From JBAWXE01 sp037144255 (GTDB lineage Bacteria > Bacteroidota > Bacteroidia > Chitinophagales > Chitinophagaceae): a stretch of 32,678 nucleotides of DNA. The notes beneath the pieces are model-generated. The model searched no databases. It was not told the origin of the DNA and saw only the letters and a program-made list of their open reading frames with translations. This document shows positions 1 to 7,678 of the stretch, in pieces. The translations under genes were made by a program, and so were the position numbers. The DNA is taken from positions 1 through 32,678 of the forward strand of contig JBAWXE010000022.1 of the NCBI GenBank assembly GCA_037144255.1, written 5' to 3'. The number at the start of each line of letters is the position of its first letter. Position 1 is the first letter of the stretch.

Positions 1-90
1 ATATTATCTTTCATAATTCAATAACTCAATCCTTTTAGATTGTAATTTTTTGTTTAAGATTTATAATTGCAACTATAAACAAAATCGATA

Positions 91-119
91 TTGAGTGCAC
101 ACTATTATGTTTAGCTTTG
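91..119 (+). promoter_or_regulatory. Bacteroidota-type promoter of the sigma/carotenoid operon
   Basis: A TTG at 91-93 and TAGCTTTG at 112-119 are separated by 18 bases, matching the Bacteroidota -33/-7 pattern (TTG, then TAnnTTTG). Transcription would start near 124-127, about 15 bases before the ATG at 141. The in-frame TTG at 117 lies inside the -7 element, so it cannot be the start codon of a transcript from this promoter. Pattern match by eye only. Confidence 0.6.
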
Positions 120-140
120 TTTCATCAAAAGTTAAACAGT

Positions 141-638
141 ATGACAAGTTCGGATTTCGATTATCTGGTTGCAAACCACAGTGATTACCTAAAACCCTTT
201 GCTATATCACTTACTCACAATAGCGAAGATGCCAAGGACCTGTTTCAGGAAACTATGGTGAAAGCACTGGTGAATAGGGAGAAATACCAATTTGGTACCA
301 ACCTGAAAGCATGGCTGTATACCATTATGCGCAACACCTTTATTAATGAGTACAGGCGTAATAAGAAATTTGTGAAAGTGCAAAGTGACCTGCCTACAGA
401 AACATTCATAGAAAATTCAGGTAAAATAGCAGTGAACGAAGGGTATGGACATATAAGAATGGCGGAGATCAAAAACGCCATAGAGCAAATGCCACAAGTA
501 TTTCGTTTGTCATTTGAGCTATACTATACAGGTTATAAATATCAGGAGATATCAGAATTATTGCATGAACCATTAGGTACCATTAAGAGCCGTATACATT
601 TCGCACGAAAAATGTTAGTGTCTCAATTAGAACGTTAA
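141..638 (+). CDS. ECF-type RNA polymerase sigma factor
   Basis: This 165-residue protein has the two-domain layout of ECF sigma-70 factors. Region 2 spans about residues 5-75 (acidic EDAKDLFQET helix, then the LKAWLYTIMRNTFINEYRR segment typical of promoter melting). A helix-turn-helix region 4 lies at about 112-165 (YQEISELLHEPLGTIKSRIHFAR). The ATG at 141 was chosen over an upstream in-frame TTG at 117 because that TTG sits inside a good -7 promoter element. The gene is first in the carotenoid cluster, 22 bases before crtI, so it probably controls pigment synthesis or is co-induced with it; this is inferred from position. No anti-sigma gene is adjacent within the window, and what lies upstream is not visible. 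Family assignment is firm; the regulon is a guess. Confidence 0.93.
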   Translation: MTSSDFDYLVANHSDYLKPFAISLTHNSEDAKDLFQETMVKALVNREKYQFGTNLKAWLYTIMRNTFINEYRRNKKFVKVQSDLPTETFIENSGKIAVNEGYGHIRMAEIKNAIEQMPQVFRLSFELYYTGYKYQEISELLHEPLGTIKSRIHFARKMLVSQLER

Positions 639-660
639 CTTTAATATTCATTCAAACACA

Positions 661-2145
661 TTGAAAAAAGTAACAGTCATAGGTAGCGGTTTCGCAGGGC
701 TTTCAACAGCTTGTTTCTTAGCGCAGCAAGGCGTTGAGGTGACTGTTATTGAAAAGAATGACCAAGCAGGTGGACGTGCGCGTGTATTCAGGGAAAAGGG
801 CTTCACTTTTGATATGGGCCCCAGCTGGTATTGGATGCCTGATGTGTTTGAACGCTTCTTTAATCAATTCAATACTACAACATCAGACTTTTACAAGCTC
901 ATTCGTCTTGACCCATCATATCAGGTAATATGGGATGACGAAACCTTAGGTATACCAGCTAACTTTCAAGAATTGCAACAACTATTTGAAAGAATAGAAC
1001 CAGGTGCCGCGGGGCAATTAGTTAAGTTTCTTGGAGAAGCCGGCTATAAGTATCATACGAGCATGAGTGATCTAGTATTCAAACCCGGATTATCAATAAC
1101 AGAATACATGAGTTGGGATGTAGCCAAATCGGCATTGCGAATAGACCTGCTCAATTCTATACATAAGCATGTCCGCAAATACTTTAGTCATCCTAAACTG
1201 ATACAACTGGCTGAATTCCCAATATTGTTCTTAGGAGCATTGCCCAAGAACACTCCGGCATTGTATAGCATGATGAACTATGCTGACATGAAACTGGGTA
1301 CATGGTACCCTATGGGTGGGATGACAGAAATAGTGAAAGCTATTGCTTTACTAGCCAAAAATCTGGGTGTTAAATTCAAGTTCAACGAGTCGGCTGTTCA
1401 ATTGATAGTTTCCAATGGTAGTGTGGTAGGAGTAAAAACTGTGAGTAATAATTATGTGGCAGATGCAGTAGTATTTGCCTGTGACTATGCACATGCCGAC
1501 CAAAATCTAACCCCTATAGAATATCGCAATTATACAGAAAGCTACTGGGAAAGCAGAAAGATGGCACCATCCAGTTTGCTATACTATATAGGGCTGAATA
1601 AGAAAGTAGAAGGTATGCTACATCATAATCTCATGTTCGATGCACCATTTGCACAACATGCTGATGAACTATACACTATTCCCAGCTGGCCCAAGAACCC
1701 ACTGATGTATATATGCTGTCCTTCAAAGACAGATAGCAGCGTAGCACCTATCGGTCATGAAAATATTTTTGCACTCATACCAGTAGCACCCGGCATGGCT
1801 GATAATGAAGCAATACGCGAACATTACTATGATATACTTATGAAACGTATAGAAAAACGTTTTGGACAAGATGTGAGGAATAATGTAGTATATCAACGTA
1901 GTTATGCACATAATGATTTTGTAACTGACTACAATGCTTTTAAAGGAAATGCATATGGACTGGCCAATACGCTGCAACAAACTGCGTTTATGAAGCCATC
2001 TATCCGCAATAAAAAATTAAAGAACTTGTTTTACACAGGACAACTAACAGTACCAGGACCCGGAGTGCCACCCGCACTTATATCCGGAGAAATAGTAGCA
2101 AAGGAAGTATCCCGTTTACTCAAAATAAAACCAACACTAGTATGA
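661..2145 (+). CDS. crtI: Phytoene desaturase CrtI
   Basis: This is a FAD-dependent phytoene desaturase/lycopene-forming enzyme of 494 residues, the usual CrtI length. The dinucleotide-binding motif GSGFAG is at residues 8-13, followed by the acidic end of the second strand (VIEKN) and GGRA. The C terminus has the CrtI signature LFYTGQLTVPGPGVPPALISG, which separates it from the second desaturase further down. The start is a TTG at 661: the Rossmann fold begins at once, leaving no room for a later start. The stop overlaps the crtB start by four bases (ATGA), so the two are probably translationally coupled. By family knowledge it introduces double bonds into phytoene at the membrane; the exact number of steps cannot be read from sequence. 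Confidence 0.93.
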   Translation: MKKVTVIGSGFAGLSTACFLAQQGVEVTVIEKNDQAGGRARVFREKGFTFDMGPSWYWMPDVFERFFNQFNTTTSDFYKLIRLDPSYQVIWDDETLGIPANFQELQQLFERIEPGAAGQLVKFLGEAGYKYHTSMSDLVFKPGLSITEYMSWDVAKSALRIDLLNSIHKHVRKYFSHPKLIQLAEFPILFLGALPKNTPALYSMMNYADMKLGTWYPMGGMTEIVKAIALLAKNLGVKFKFNESAVQLIVSNGSVVGVKTVSNNYVADAVVFACDYAHADQNLTPIEYRNYTESYWESRKMAPSSLLYYIGLNKKVEGMLHHNLMFDAPFAQHADELYTIPSWPKNPLMYICCPSKTDSSVAPIGHENIFALIPVAPGMADNEAIREHYYDILMKRIEKRFGQDVRNNVVYQRSYAHNDFVTDYNAFKGNAYGLANTLQQTAFMKPSIRNKKLKNLFYTGQLTVPGPGVPPALISGEIVAKEVSRLLKIKPTLV

Positions 2146-2981
2146 TCTCTACCTACCATACCGTATGCCACAAGTGTAGCGAGATAGTTACTAACAAATA
2201 TAGTACCTCATTCTCGAGCGCCATTAGGTTGTTGCATAAAGATCTGCGCAGACCTATATACGATATATATGGCTTTGTACGTTTTGCCGATGAGATAGTA
2301 GATACTTTTCATGAACATGATAAAGAATTACTGTTGAAGGACTTTATAGCTGAGACTTGGAAAGCGATAGAGCAAAAGATAAGCCTGAACCCTATACTTC
2401 AAAGTTTTCAGCATGTGGTTCATACTTATAGCATACCGCATGAACTGATCAGCGCATTCCTGACCAGTATGGAAATGGACCTGCATAAAAGCAAGTACCA
2501 TAGTGTAGAGGAAATCAATGAATACATTTATGGATCGGCAGAGGTAGTGGGACTTATGTGTCTTTCGGTATTCTGCGAAGGGAATATGGAACTGTTTGAA
2601 AAACTTAAAGAACCTGCACGCAAACTGGGTGCAGCCTTTCAAAAGATCAATTTCCTGAGAGATATACAAGCAGATTTCAATGGGCTGAACAGAACCTATT
2701 TCCCGGGAATGGATCTCCATCATTTTGATACCGGTACCAAACAAAGGATAGAAGCTGATATAGAATTGGATTTCAAAGAAAGCATCAACGGTATACGCAA
2801 CCTACCATGGAAGGCACGATTTGGTGTGTATACAGCCTACAGATACTACTATGCATTATTCAAAAAAATAAAGAAACTACAGCCTGCCAACGTAATGGAA
2901 CAACGCATTCGCGTACCGGATTACCAAAAAGCAATGATAGTAATGCGTGCAGGTGTTAATAATCGTTTCAATCTTATTTAA
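2142..2981 (+). CDS. crtB: Phytoene synthase CrtB
   Basis: This 279-residue squalene/phytoene synthase family protein would condense two geranylgeranyl diphosphates into phytoene. Both Asp-rich magnesium/diphosphate motifs are present: DEIVD at residues 50-54 and DIQAD at 174-178, the latter in the typical NFLRDIQAD context. The EYIYGSAEVVG helix (about 127-137) is also characteristic. It starts inside the crtI stop codon and ends 5 bases before idi. Its substrate synthase (crtE-type GGPP synthase) is not in the window. Assigning phytoene rather than squalene synthesis rests on the neighbouring CrtI. Confidence 0.93.
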   Translation: MISTYHTVCHKCSEIVTNKYSTSFSSAIRLLHKDLRRPIYDIYGFVRFADEIVDTFHEHDKELLLKDFIAETWKAIEQKISLNPILQSFQHVVHTYSIPHELISAFLTSMEMDLHKSKYHSVEEINEYIYGSAEVVGLMCLSVFCEGNMELFEKLKEPARKLGAAFQKINFLRDIQADFNGLNRTYFPGMDLHHFDTGTKQRIEADIELDFKESINGIRNLPWKARFGVYTAYRYYYALFKKIKKLQPANVMEQRIRVPDYQKAMIVMRAGVNNRFNLI

Positions 2982-2986
2982 GTAAT

Positions 2987-3520
2987 ATGACGAATCAGAA
3001 GAATACAGTAATACTGGTAAACGAGAATGATGAGTGGATAGGCACTATGGATAAAATGGAAGCTCATCGTAGTGGCGCACTGCACAGGGCTTTTTCTGTA
3101 TTCGTAGTGAATAGCAAGAATGAATTACTACTGCAACAGAGAGCTATAGAGAAATATCATTCAGCAGGATTATGGAGCAACACCTGTTGCTCGCACCCTA
3201 TGCCCGGAGAAAGCACTATAGCTGCAGCGCATAGACGATTGCAAGAAGAAATGGGTTTTGATTGTAAGTTGCAACCCTCTTTCACTCTTAGGTATCAATC
3301 GGAAGTAGGCAATGATCTTATAGAAAATGAATATGATCACATCTACATTGGCCATTATGATGGAAATGTGCACCTAAACAAAGAAGAAGTGCATGAATCG
3401 CGCTATGTAGACCTTGACACCATACAAGAATGGATGACCCAGGAGCCCAAAGCATTTACAACATGGTTTCATTTGGCTTTTCAGAAATTTGTAGCACATT
3501 TACAGCCTCAAGCTGTATAG
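2987..3520 (+). CDS. idi: Isopentenyl-diphosphate delta-isomerase, type 1
   Basis: This 177-residue Nudix-fold protein matches type 1 IPP isomerase, which interconverts IPP and DMAPP. The catalytic cysteine region reads WSNTCCSHP (C67/C68, with C68 in the C-x-H-P position) and a Glu-containing ENEYDH segment lies at about 113-118, where the family keeps its catalytic glutamate. A Nudix-like helix REEMG counterpart (RRLQEEMG, about 83-90) is present. It sits 5 bases after crtB and 6 bases before the next desaturase, so it is inside the pigment operon and probably raises DMAPP supply for GGPP. The ATG at 2987 is the only sensible start. Confidence 0.93.
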   Translation: MTNQKNTVILVNENDEWIGTMDKMEAHRSGALHRAFSVFVVNSKNELLLQQRAIEKYHSAGLWSNTCCSHPMPGESTIAAAHRRLQEEMGFDCKLQPSFTLRYQSEVGNDLIENEYDHIYIGHYDGNVHLNKEEVHESRYVDLDTIQEWMTQEPKAFTTWFHLAFQKFVAHLQPQAV

Positions 3521-3526
3521 TCAATA

Positions 3527-4996
3527 ATGAAACAAAGTCAAAAAGCAGTAATAATAGGTGCAGGCATAGCAGGTATGGCTACTGCTGCACGCCTAGCTGC
3601 TAAAGGCTATGAAGTAAGTGTATATGAAAAGAATAATTATCCGGGTGGCAAATTAGACCTACTACAAAAGGATAGTTATACTTTCGACACAGGCCCTTCT
3701 CTATTCACACAACCTGAATTACTAGAAGAGCTATTTGCTGATTGTGAACGAAAGCTCAGTGTTCATTTTACTTATCAAGCACTTAAAGTCAATACTCATT
3801 TCTTCTACGAAGACGGCACTACAATTATAGCACACAAAGACCATCAACTATTAGCACAGGAGATGCAAAATAAACTAGGTGTTGCTCCATCTGTATTATT
3901 ATCATTTCTCCATGAAGTTAAAAACCTCTACCTGCATATAGGTAGTATCTTTCTCAATGAGCCAATACATCAACTCAGCACATGGACCACTAATCGTATA
4001 CCAAAGGCTTTACAACATCTGAAATGGAACTACCTGTTTCAGTCTTTGCACGACTATCATGTGCAGCAACTGAAAGAACCCAAACTGGTGCAGCTATTTG
4101 ATCGTTTTGCTACTTACAATGGTTCTAACCCTTATCAGGCCCCGGCTATGTTGAGCATGATAGCTCATCTGGAAATGAATGAGGGTTCATACTATCCAAG
4201 TGGTGGTATGGTAAGTATACCCAATGCTGTATACAATTTATGCAATGACCTGGGTGTGCAATTCCATTTCAACACTCCTATAAAGAAAATAGTAGTAAAA
4301 GGAGATAAAGTCACCGGCGTTGAAATAGCAGGTATTCATGTAGATGCAGATGTAGTAGTAAGTAACAGCGATGTGTATTTTACTTATAAAGACCTGTTGC
4401 AAGACAAGGCTCAGGCTGATAAAATACGTAAACAAGAACGCAGTAGCAGTGCTGTAATTTTCTACTGGGGTATTAGTAAGAGTTTCCCTCAGTTGCACCT
4501 ACACAACATCTTCTTTTCTGATCATTACAAAGAGGAGTTCGATTGTATCTTCAATACCCGCAATATACATCCTGACCCTACCATCTATATCAATATCACT
4601 TCTAAAATGGAAGCACAGCATGCTCCTGCCGGTTGTGAGAACTGGTTTGTACTAGTGAACACACCCGCTGCAAATGAACAAGACTCTAAGGCTTGGGCTG
4701 CAGAAGTAAGAGCTCATACCATTCAAAAACTAAGCCGCATGCTGGGTGTAGATATAGAAAACTTGATAGCTACTGAAGAAGTATTGACCCCTGCCCTTAT
4801 AGAGCAAGGCACAGGTAGTTACCTAGGTGCACTATATGGCACTAACTCCAATACACGCATGGCTGCATTTATGCGTCATAGCAATACTTCAGAAAAATAT
4901 AAAGGTCTGTATTTTGCAGGCGGCACCGTTCATCCCGGTGGTGGCATACCTCTTTGCCTGCGCTCTGCACGATTGGTAAGCGAGGCTATTGCCTAA
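3527..4996 (+). CDS. crtD: CrtD-like carotenoid desaturase (CrtI family)
   Basis: This is a second FAD-dependent CrtI-family protein, 489 residues, with GAGIAG at residues 11-16, an acidic strand end (VYEKN), GGKLD and a FAD-binding C terminus. That tail reads FAGGTVHPGGGIPLCLRSA, unlike the PGPGVPP tail of the first desaturase and close to the tail I associate with 1-hydroxycarotenoid 3,4-desaturases (CrtD) of Bacteroidota. The likely step is therefore a late desaturation of an acyclic or monocyclic carotenoid. No hydratase (crtC/cruF) is in the window, so a different CrtI-family role is possible. It ends the operon and its last four bases overlap the stop of the convergent lipoprotein gene. 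Confidence 0.75.
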   Translation: MKQSQKAVIIGAGIAGMATAARLAAKGYEVSVYEKNNYPGGKLDLLQKDSYTFDTGPSLFTQPELLEELFADCERKLSVHFTYQALKVNTHFFYEDGTTIIAHKDHQLLAQEMQNKLGVAPSVLLSFLHEVKNLYLHIGSIFLNEPIHQLSTWTTNRIPKALQHLKWNYLFQSLHDYHVQQLKEPKLVQLFDRFATYNGSNPYQAPAMLSMIAHLEMNEGSYYPSGGMVSIPNAVYNLCNDLGVQFHFNTPIKKIVVKGDKVTGVEIAGIHVDADVVVSNSDVYFTYKDLLQDKAQADKIRKQERSSSAVIFYWGISKSFPQLHLHNIFFSDHYKEEFDCIFNTRNIHPDPTIYINITSKMEAQHAPAGCENWFVLVNTPAANEQDSKAWAAEVRAHTIQKLSRMLGVDIENLIATEEVLTPALIEQGTGSYLGALYGTNSNTRMAAFMRHSNTSEKYKGLYFAGGTVHPGGGIPLCLRSARLVSEAIA

Positions 4997-6450
4997 GGCT
5001 TATACTCATAGCAACCTATATCGTAGCCAGCACCTTGTGGCCTATGGATAGCTTCTATATCATCTAATATGCTAGAGATAGTAGCACCTCTGTCTATCAT
5101 AGGTGAATTAGCAGTAGGATGAAAATCCCATGTGCTGGAATCCTTAAACCTCGGCTCCACATTCATGATACAATAAGCAGTATCTACATAACTAGGTATG
5201 GTACCTGTATCTACATTTTTGATCAAACAATTATTCAATTTCAGGTTGTAATTCGCTCCTGTTTTTGAATGAAAATATGCTTCATCGTTTTGCGAACCCC
5301 ACATCACACAATTGGTCAGTACTGCATTCAGATCTCCACTCTCATAAGTATAAGGGTCCAGATCCAGATAGTTCAGTATACCTACTGTTGGGTTATCGCT
5401 GGTATGATTGATAGCATAAGTGCTATAACATGCAAAAGTGCAATTCGTGAACGTATCATTACCCCCGCGGAATATACCCAAAGCCTGTGCCCCGCACGAA
5501 TGTATCAGACAGTTTTCAGCATGTACAGTACCATGATAACTGAAAATACCATAGCCTATAGAGTTATATATCTTGGTATGATAAAGCGAAAGTTGAGGTT
5601 TGATACCCCCTACGGAATCCCATGCCAGCTGTATGGCAGCGGGTATACCTGCTTGTCCATTCAGCGATGTACTGTTACCACAGTTCTTCAGTGTAGTATA
5701 GTTCAGCACATTGCCTGTACTGTAAGAGTCAAAGTAAATACCACCCCACTCTCCGGGATATCCCTTATAACCAAAATAAGCTCTGTCCAGCCTGTCTCCC
5801 TGAAACACTACTGTATCTGTAGGTGTACCATTTACCTTCAGCGTACCGAACACATATAGCTTTGAGTCCTGGTGCATATACACCTTACAGCCTGCGGGTA
5901 TGGTCAGCGTAGCACCGGCATTCACAAATGCATTATGTATGATCACATAAGGCTTTATGGTGTCCCACGTTTGGGTTTGCAGTACGCTATCTATTATGTA
6001 ATGTGCATTTTGCCCCAGCGCAGTAAACGGCACATAGAAATCCTTCCCGTTCAATGTCACTATCAGCCTGTCCTCTACCAGAAAAGGCGTGTTGGCATTC
6101 GTAGGGTCAATATTCACTGTGGCAAACACATAGATACTGTCATAGGCTGCCATCTCTATATTGGTCACATTATTACCCTGAAAACCATCTACGTTCAAAT
6201 GAAAAGGCGAGTTGGCACCTTTCTCCATCCTTACCGAGCTGATCTTGATTTTCTCTCCCTGTGGGTTATAGATATTCAGGCTGGTAGTAAAACTACCCTG
6301 TGCTGTGAACACAGTATCAAATTTTAATGTATCTGTAGAGAACTTCACTATGCCACCACTACTCAAAATGCTATCCTTCTTGCAGGCAGTCTGCAACATT
6401 GTCAGAAAAGCGAAAGTCAGTAATATGATATGTGAGGTCCTTAAACGCAT
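4993..6450 (-). CDS. Beta-helix lipoprotein with choice-of-anchor-Q-like C terminus
   Basis: The ATG at 6450 gives a 485-residue protein beginning with a basic n-region, a hydrophobic stretch and a cysteine at residue 23 (LQTACKK), a relaxed Bacteroidota lipobox, so it is probably an outer-membrane or surface lipoprotein. A longer upstream reading to 6552 would bury the signal peptide and is rejected. The N-terminal part is beta-rich, resembling an Ig-like domain. From about residue 150 there are repeating short beta-strand units with Asn/Cys/Gly turns (TTLKNCGNS, AENCLIHSCG, LTNCVMWG, LNNCLIKN) as in right-handed parallel beta-helix proteins. The end (HPTANSPMIDRG ... YDIGCYEY) matches the choice-of-anchor-Q pattern. 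Many relatives bind or cut polysaccharides, but no catalytic residues could be identified. Substrate unknown. Confidence 0.8.
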   Translation of the reverse strand: MRLRTSHIILLTFAFLTMLQTACKKDSILSSGGIVKFSTDTLKFDTVFTAQGSFTTSLNIYNPQGEKIKISSVRMEKGANSPFHLNVDGFQGNNVTNIEMAAYDSIYVFATVNIDPTNANTPFLVEDRLIVTLNGKDFYVPFTALGQNAHYIIDSVLQTQTWDTIKPYVIIHNAFVNAGATLTIPAGCKVYMHQDSKLYVFGTLKVNGTPTDTVVFQGDRLDRAYFGYKGYPGEWGGIYFDSYSTGNVLNYTTLKNCGNSTSLNGQAGIPAAIQLAWDSVGGIKPQLSLYHTKIYNSIGYGIFSYHGTVHAENCLIHSCGAQALGIFRGGNDTFTNCTFACYSTYAINHTSDNPTVGILNYLDLDPYTYESGDLNAVLTNCVMWGSQNDEAYFHSKTGANYNLKLNNCLIKNVDTGTIPSYVDTAYCIMNVEPRFKDSSTWDFHPTANSPMIDRGATISSILDDIEAIHRPQGAGYDIGCYEYKP

Positions 6451-6545
6451 GTAATGATTCCCTTGGTCTGTAAAAATAAGGATTGTACTCATAACGCCGC
6501 TTTTAAGAAAATATTTTCTTTTAGCATACCTAATGATATTTCCGC

Positions 6546-6576
6546 TTTGCATTGCGCCATTTGCAGATTACTTTTG
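6546..6576 (+). promoter_or_regulatory. Promoter of the SAM-hydrolase-family gene, near-leaderless
   Basis: TTTG at 6546-6549 and TACTTTTG at 6569-6576 are exactly 19 bases apart, a full match to the Bacteroidota consensus. The ATG at 6588 begins only 11 bases after the -7 element, so the leader should be about 4-7 bases. The upstream in-frame TTG at 6552 lies between the two elements and is ruled out as the start for this transcript. Confidence 0.6.
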
Positions 6577-6587
6577 TCTTTCCTGTT

Positions 6588-7382
6588 ATGGGTTGTATCA
6601 CACTATTATCAGATTTTGGGCATCAGGACGCCTCAGTGGCCATTACCAAGGGCATACTCATGCAGCATGTGCCTCATGCTGCTGTAGTAGATATATCCCA
6701 CCTGGTAGAGCCATTCCATCTGCAACAGGCTGCCTATTTGCTTTTATCTTCTTACAAAAGTTTCCCTACAGGCACAGTGCATGTATTATTATTCGATGTG
6801 TTCTCCGAGAAAACACCTCGTCTCTTATTGGCCGAAAAAGATGGTCATTACTTTATAGCACCCGATAACGGAGTATTATCTCTGGCTTTTGGTAATACCC
6901 TGCATAGTGTGTGGAACTGTTTCGAGTTACAGCACCCGGGCATATTCAAAGACTGGCTGCATCAGATAGGTATCATCGCTGCACAATTGCAAACGCAAAC
7001 ACCGCAGCAACTACCTTACACGCCATTCCATATGAAGATAGCACCACAACACTGGCAGCCTAAAGTAGAAGGCAATGCCATAGAATGTCAGGTGATACAT
7101 ATAGACAGGTACGAGAATGTAGTACTCAATATCAGTAAAGAACAGTTTGAAGAAGTAGGCAATGGCCGCCCATTCAATATACAGTTCATGCGCAACGAGG
7201 AGATCAATACACTCAGCACGCACTACTACCATGTGCGCGAGGGCGAAAAACTATGTCGTTTCAATGCTACAGGTTATTTAGAGATAGCCATCAATCGTGG
7301 TAAAGCTGCCAGCCTCTTTGGTCTCAAACTCTATCGCGATACACACCTCATATACAGTACCATCAAAATCTTCTTCGAATGA
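6588..7382 (+). CDS. SAM hydrolase/halogenase-family protein (DUF62)
   Basis: The 264-residue protein belongs to the S-adenosyl-L-methionine hydroxide adenosyltransferase / SAM-dependent chlorinase-fluorinase family, which splits SAM to adenosine and methionine or a halide adduct. Family blocks visible: TLLSDFG (5-11), VVDISHLV with PF (33-43), FPTGTVHV (59-66) and APDNGVLS (91-98). D70, R78 and H116 sit where the hydrolase Asp-Arg-His triad is expected. Oddly, the usual DPGVG loop after the aspartate is replaced by DVFSEK. The start at 6588 is set by the promoter and by the family N terminus. It overlaps the next gene by four bases (ATGA). Hydrolysis is more likely than halogenation, but the changed loop leaves this open. 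Confidence 0.85.
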   Translation: MGCITLLSDFGHQDASVAITKGILMQHVPHAAVVDISHLVEPFHLQQAAYLLLSSYKSFPTGTVHVLLFDVFSEKTPRLLLAEKDGHYFIAPDNGVLSLAFGNTLHSVWNCFELQHPGIFKDWLHQIGIIAAQLQTQTPQQLPYTPFHMKIAPQHWQPKVEGNAIECQVIHIDRYENVVLNISKEQFEEVGNGRPFNIQFMRNEEINTLSTHYYHVREGEKLCRFNATGYLEIAINRGKAASLFGLKLYRDTHLIYSTIKIFFE

Positions 7383-7678
7383 TAGTTCGTATAGTGCAAA
7401 TGACCTTCCGTCCCGATGCTGTAGATACTTTCCTGCAACTGTTCGATGGGCGCAAACATCTCATTCGTGGTTTCGAAGGTTGTCGCCATTTAGAGCTATG
7501 GCAGGATGCACATAACACCAATATTTTTTTCACCTACAGCATGTGGGATAGCGAAGAGCATCTGAACCATTATCGTTTCTCCCCACTTTTCAAAGATGTA
7601 TGGTCACACACCAAGCCACTCTTTTCCGCCAAAGCACAAGCATGGAGCGTGAATCAGAAAGTGGTGGTGGGGAAATAA
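7379..7678 (+). CDS. Antibiotic biosynthesis monooxygenase (ABM) domain protein
   Basis: A 99-residue single-domain protein with the ABM/dimeric alpha-beta barrel pattern: IVRIVQMTFRPDAVDTFLQLF, a GCRHLELWQD strand, TYSMWDSEEHLNHYRFSPLFKDVW and a short tail. Relatives include quinol monooxygenases and heme-degrading enzymes, but many have no known substrate and no specific active-site residue could be assigned here. It is translationally coupled to the preceding SAM-family gene. Its stop codon (7676-7678) directly abuts the stop of the convergent helicase gene, with no base between, so there is no room for a separate terminator. Confidence 0.85.
   Translation: MIVRIVQMTFRPDAVDTFLQLFDGRKHLIRGFEGCRHLELWQDAHNTNIFFTYSMWDSEEHLNHYRFSPLFKDVWSHTKPLFSAKAQAWSVNQKVVVGK

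Noticed and set aside
117..140. TTG at 117 as start of the sigma factor
   Set aside because: It lies inside the -7 promoter element; the ATG at 141 fits promoter spacing and family length.
6451..6552. Extended N terminus of the beta-helix lipoprotein up to 6552
   Set aside because: It would place 34 residues before a clear lipoprotein signal sequence.
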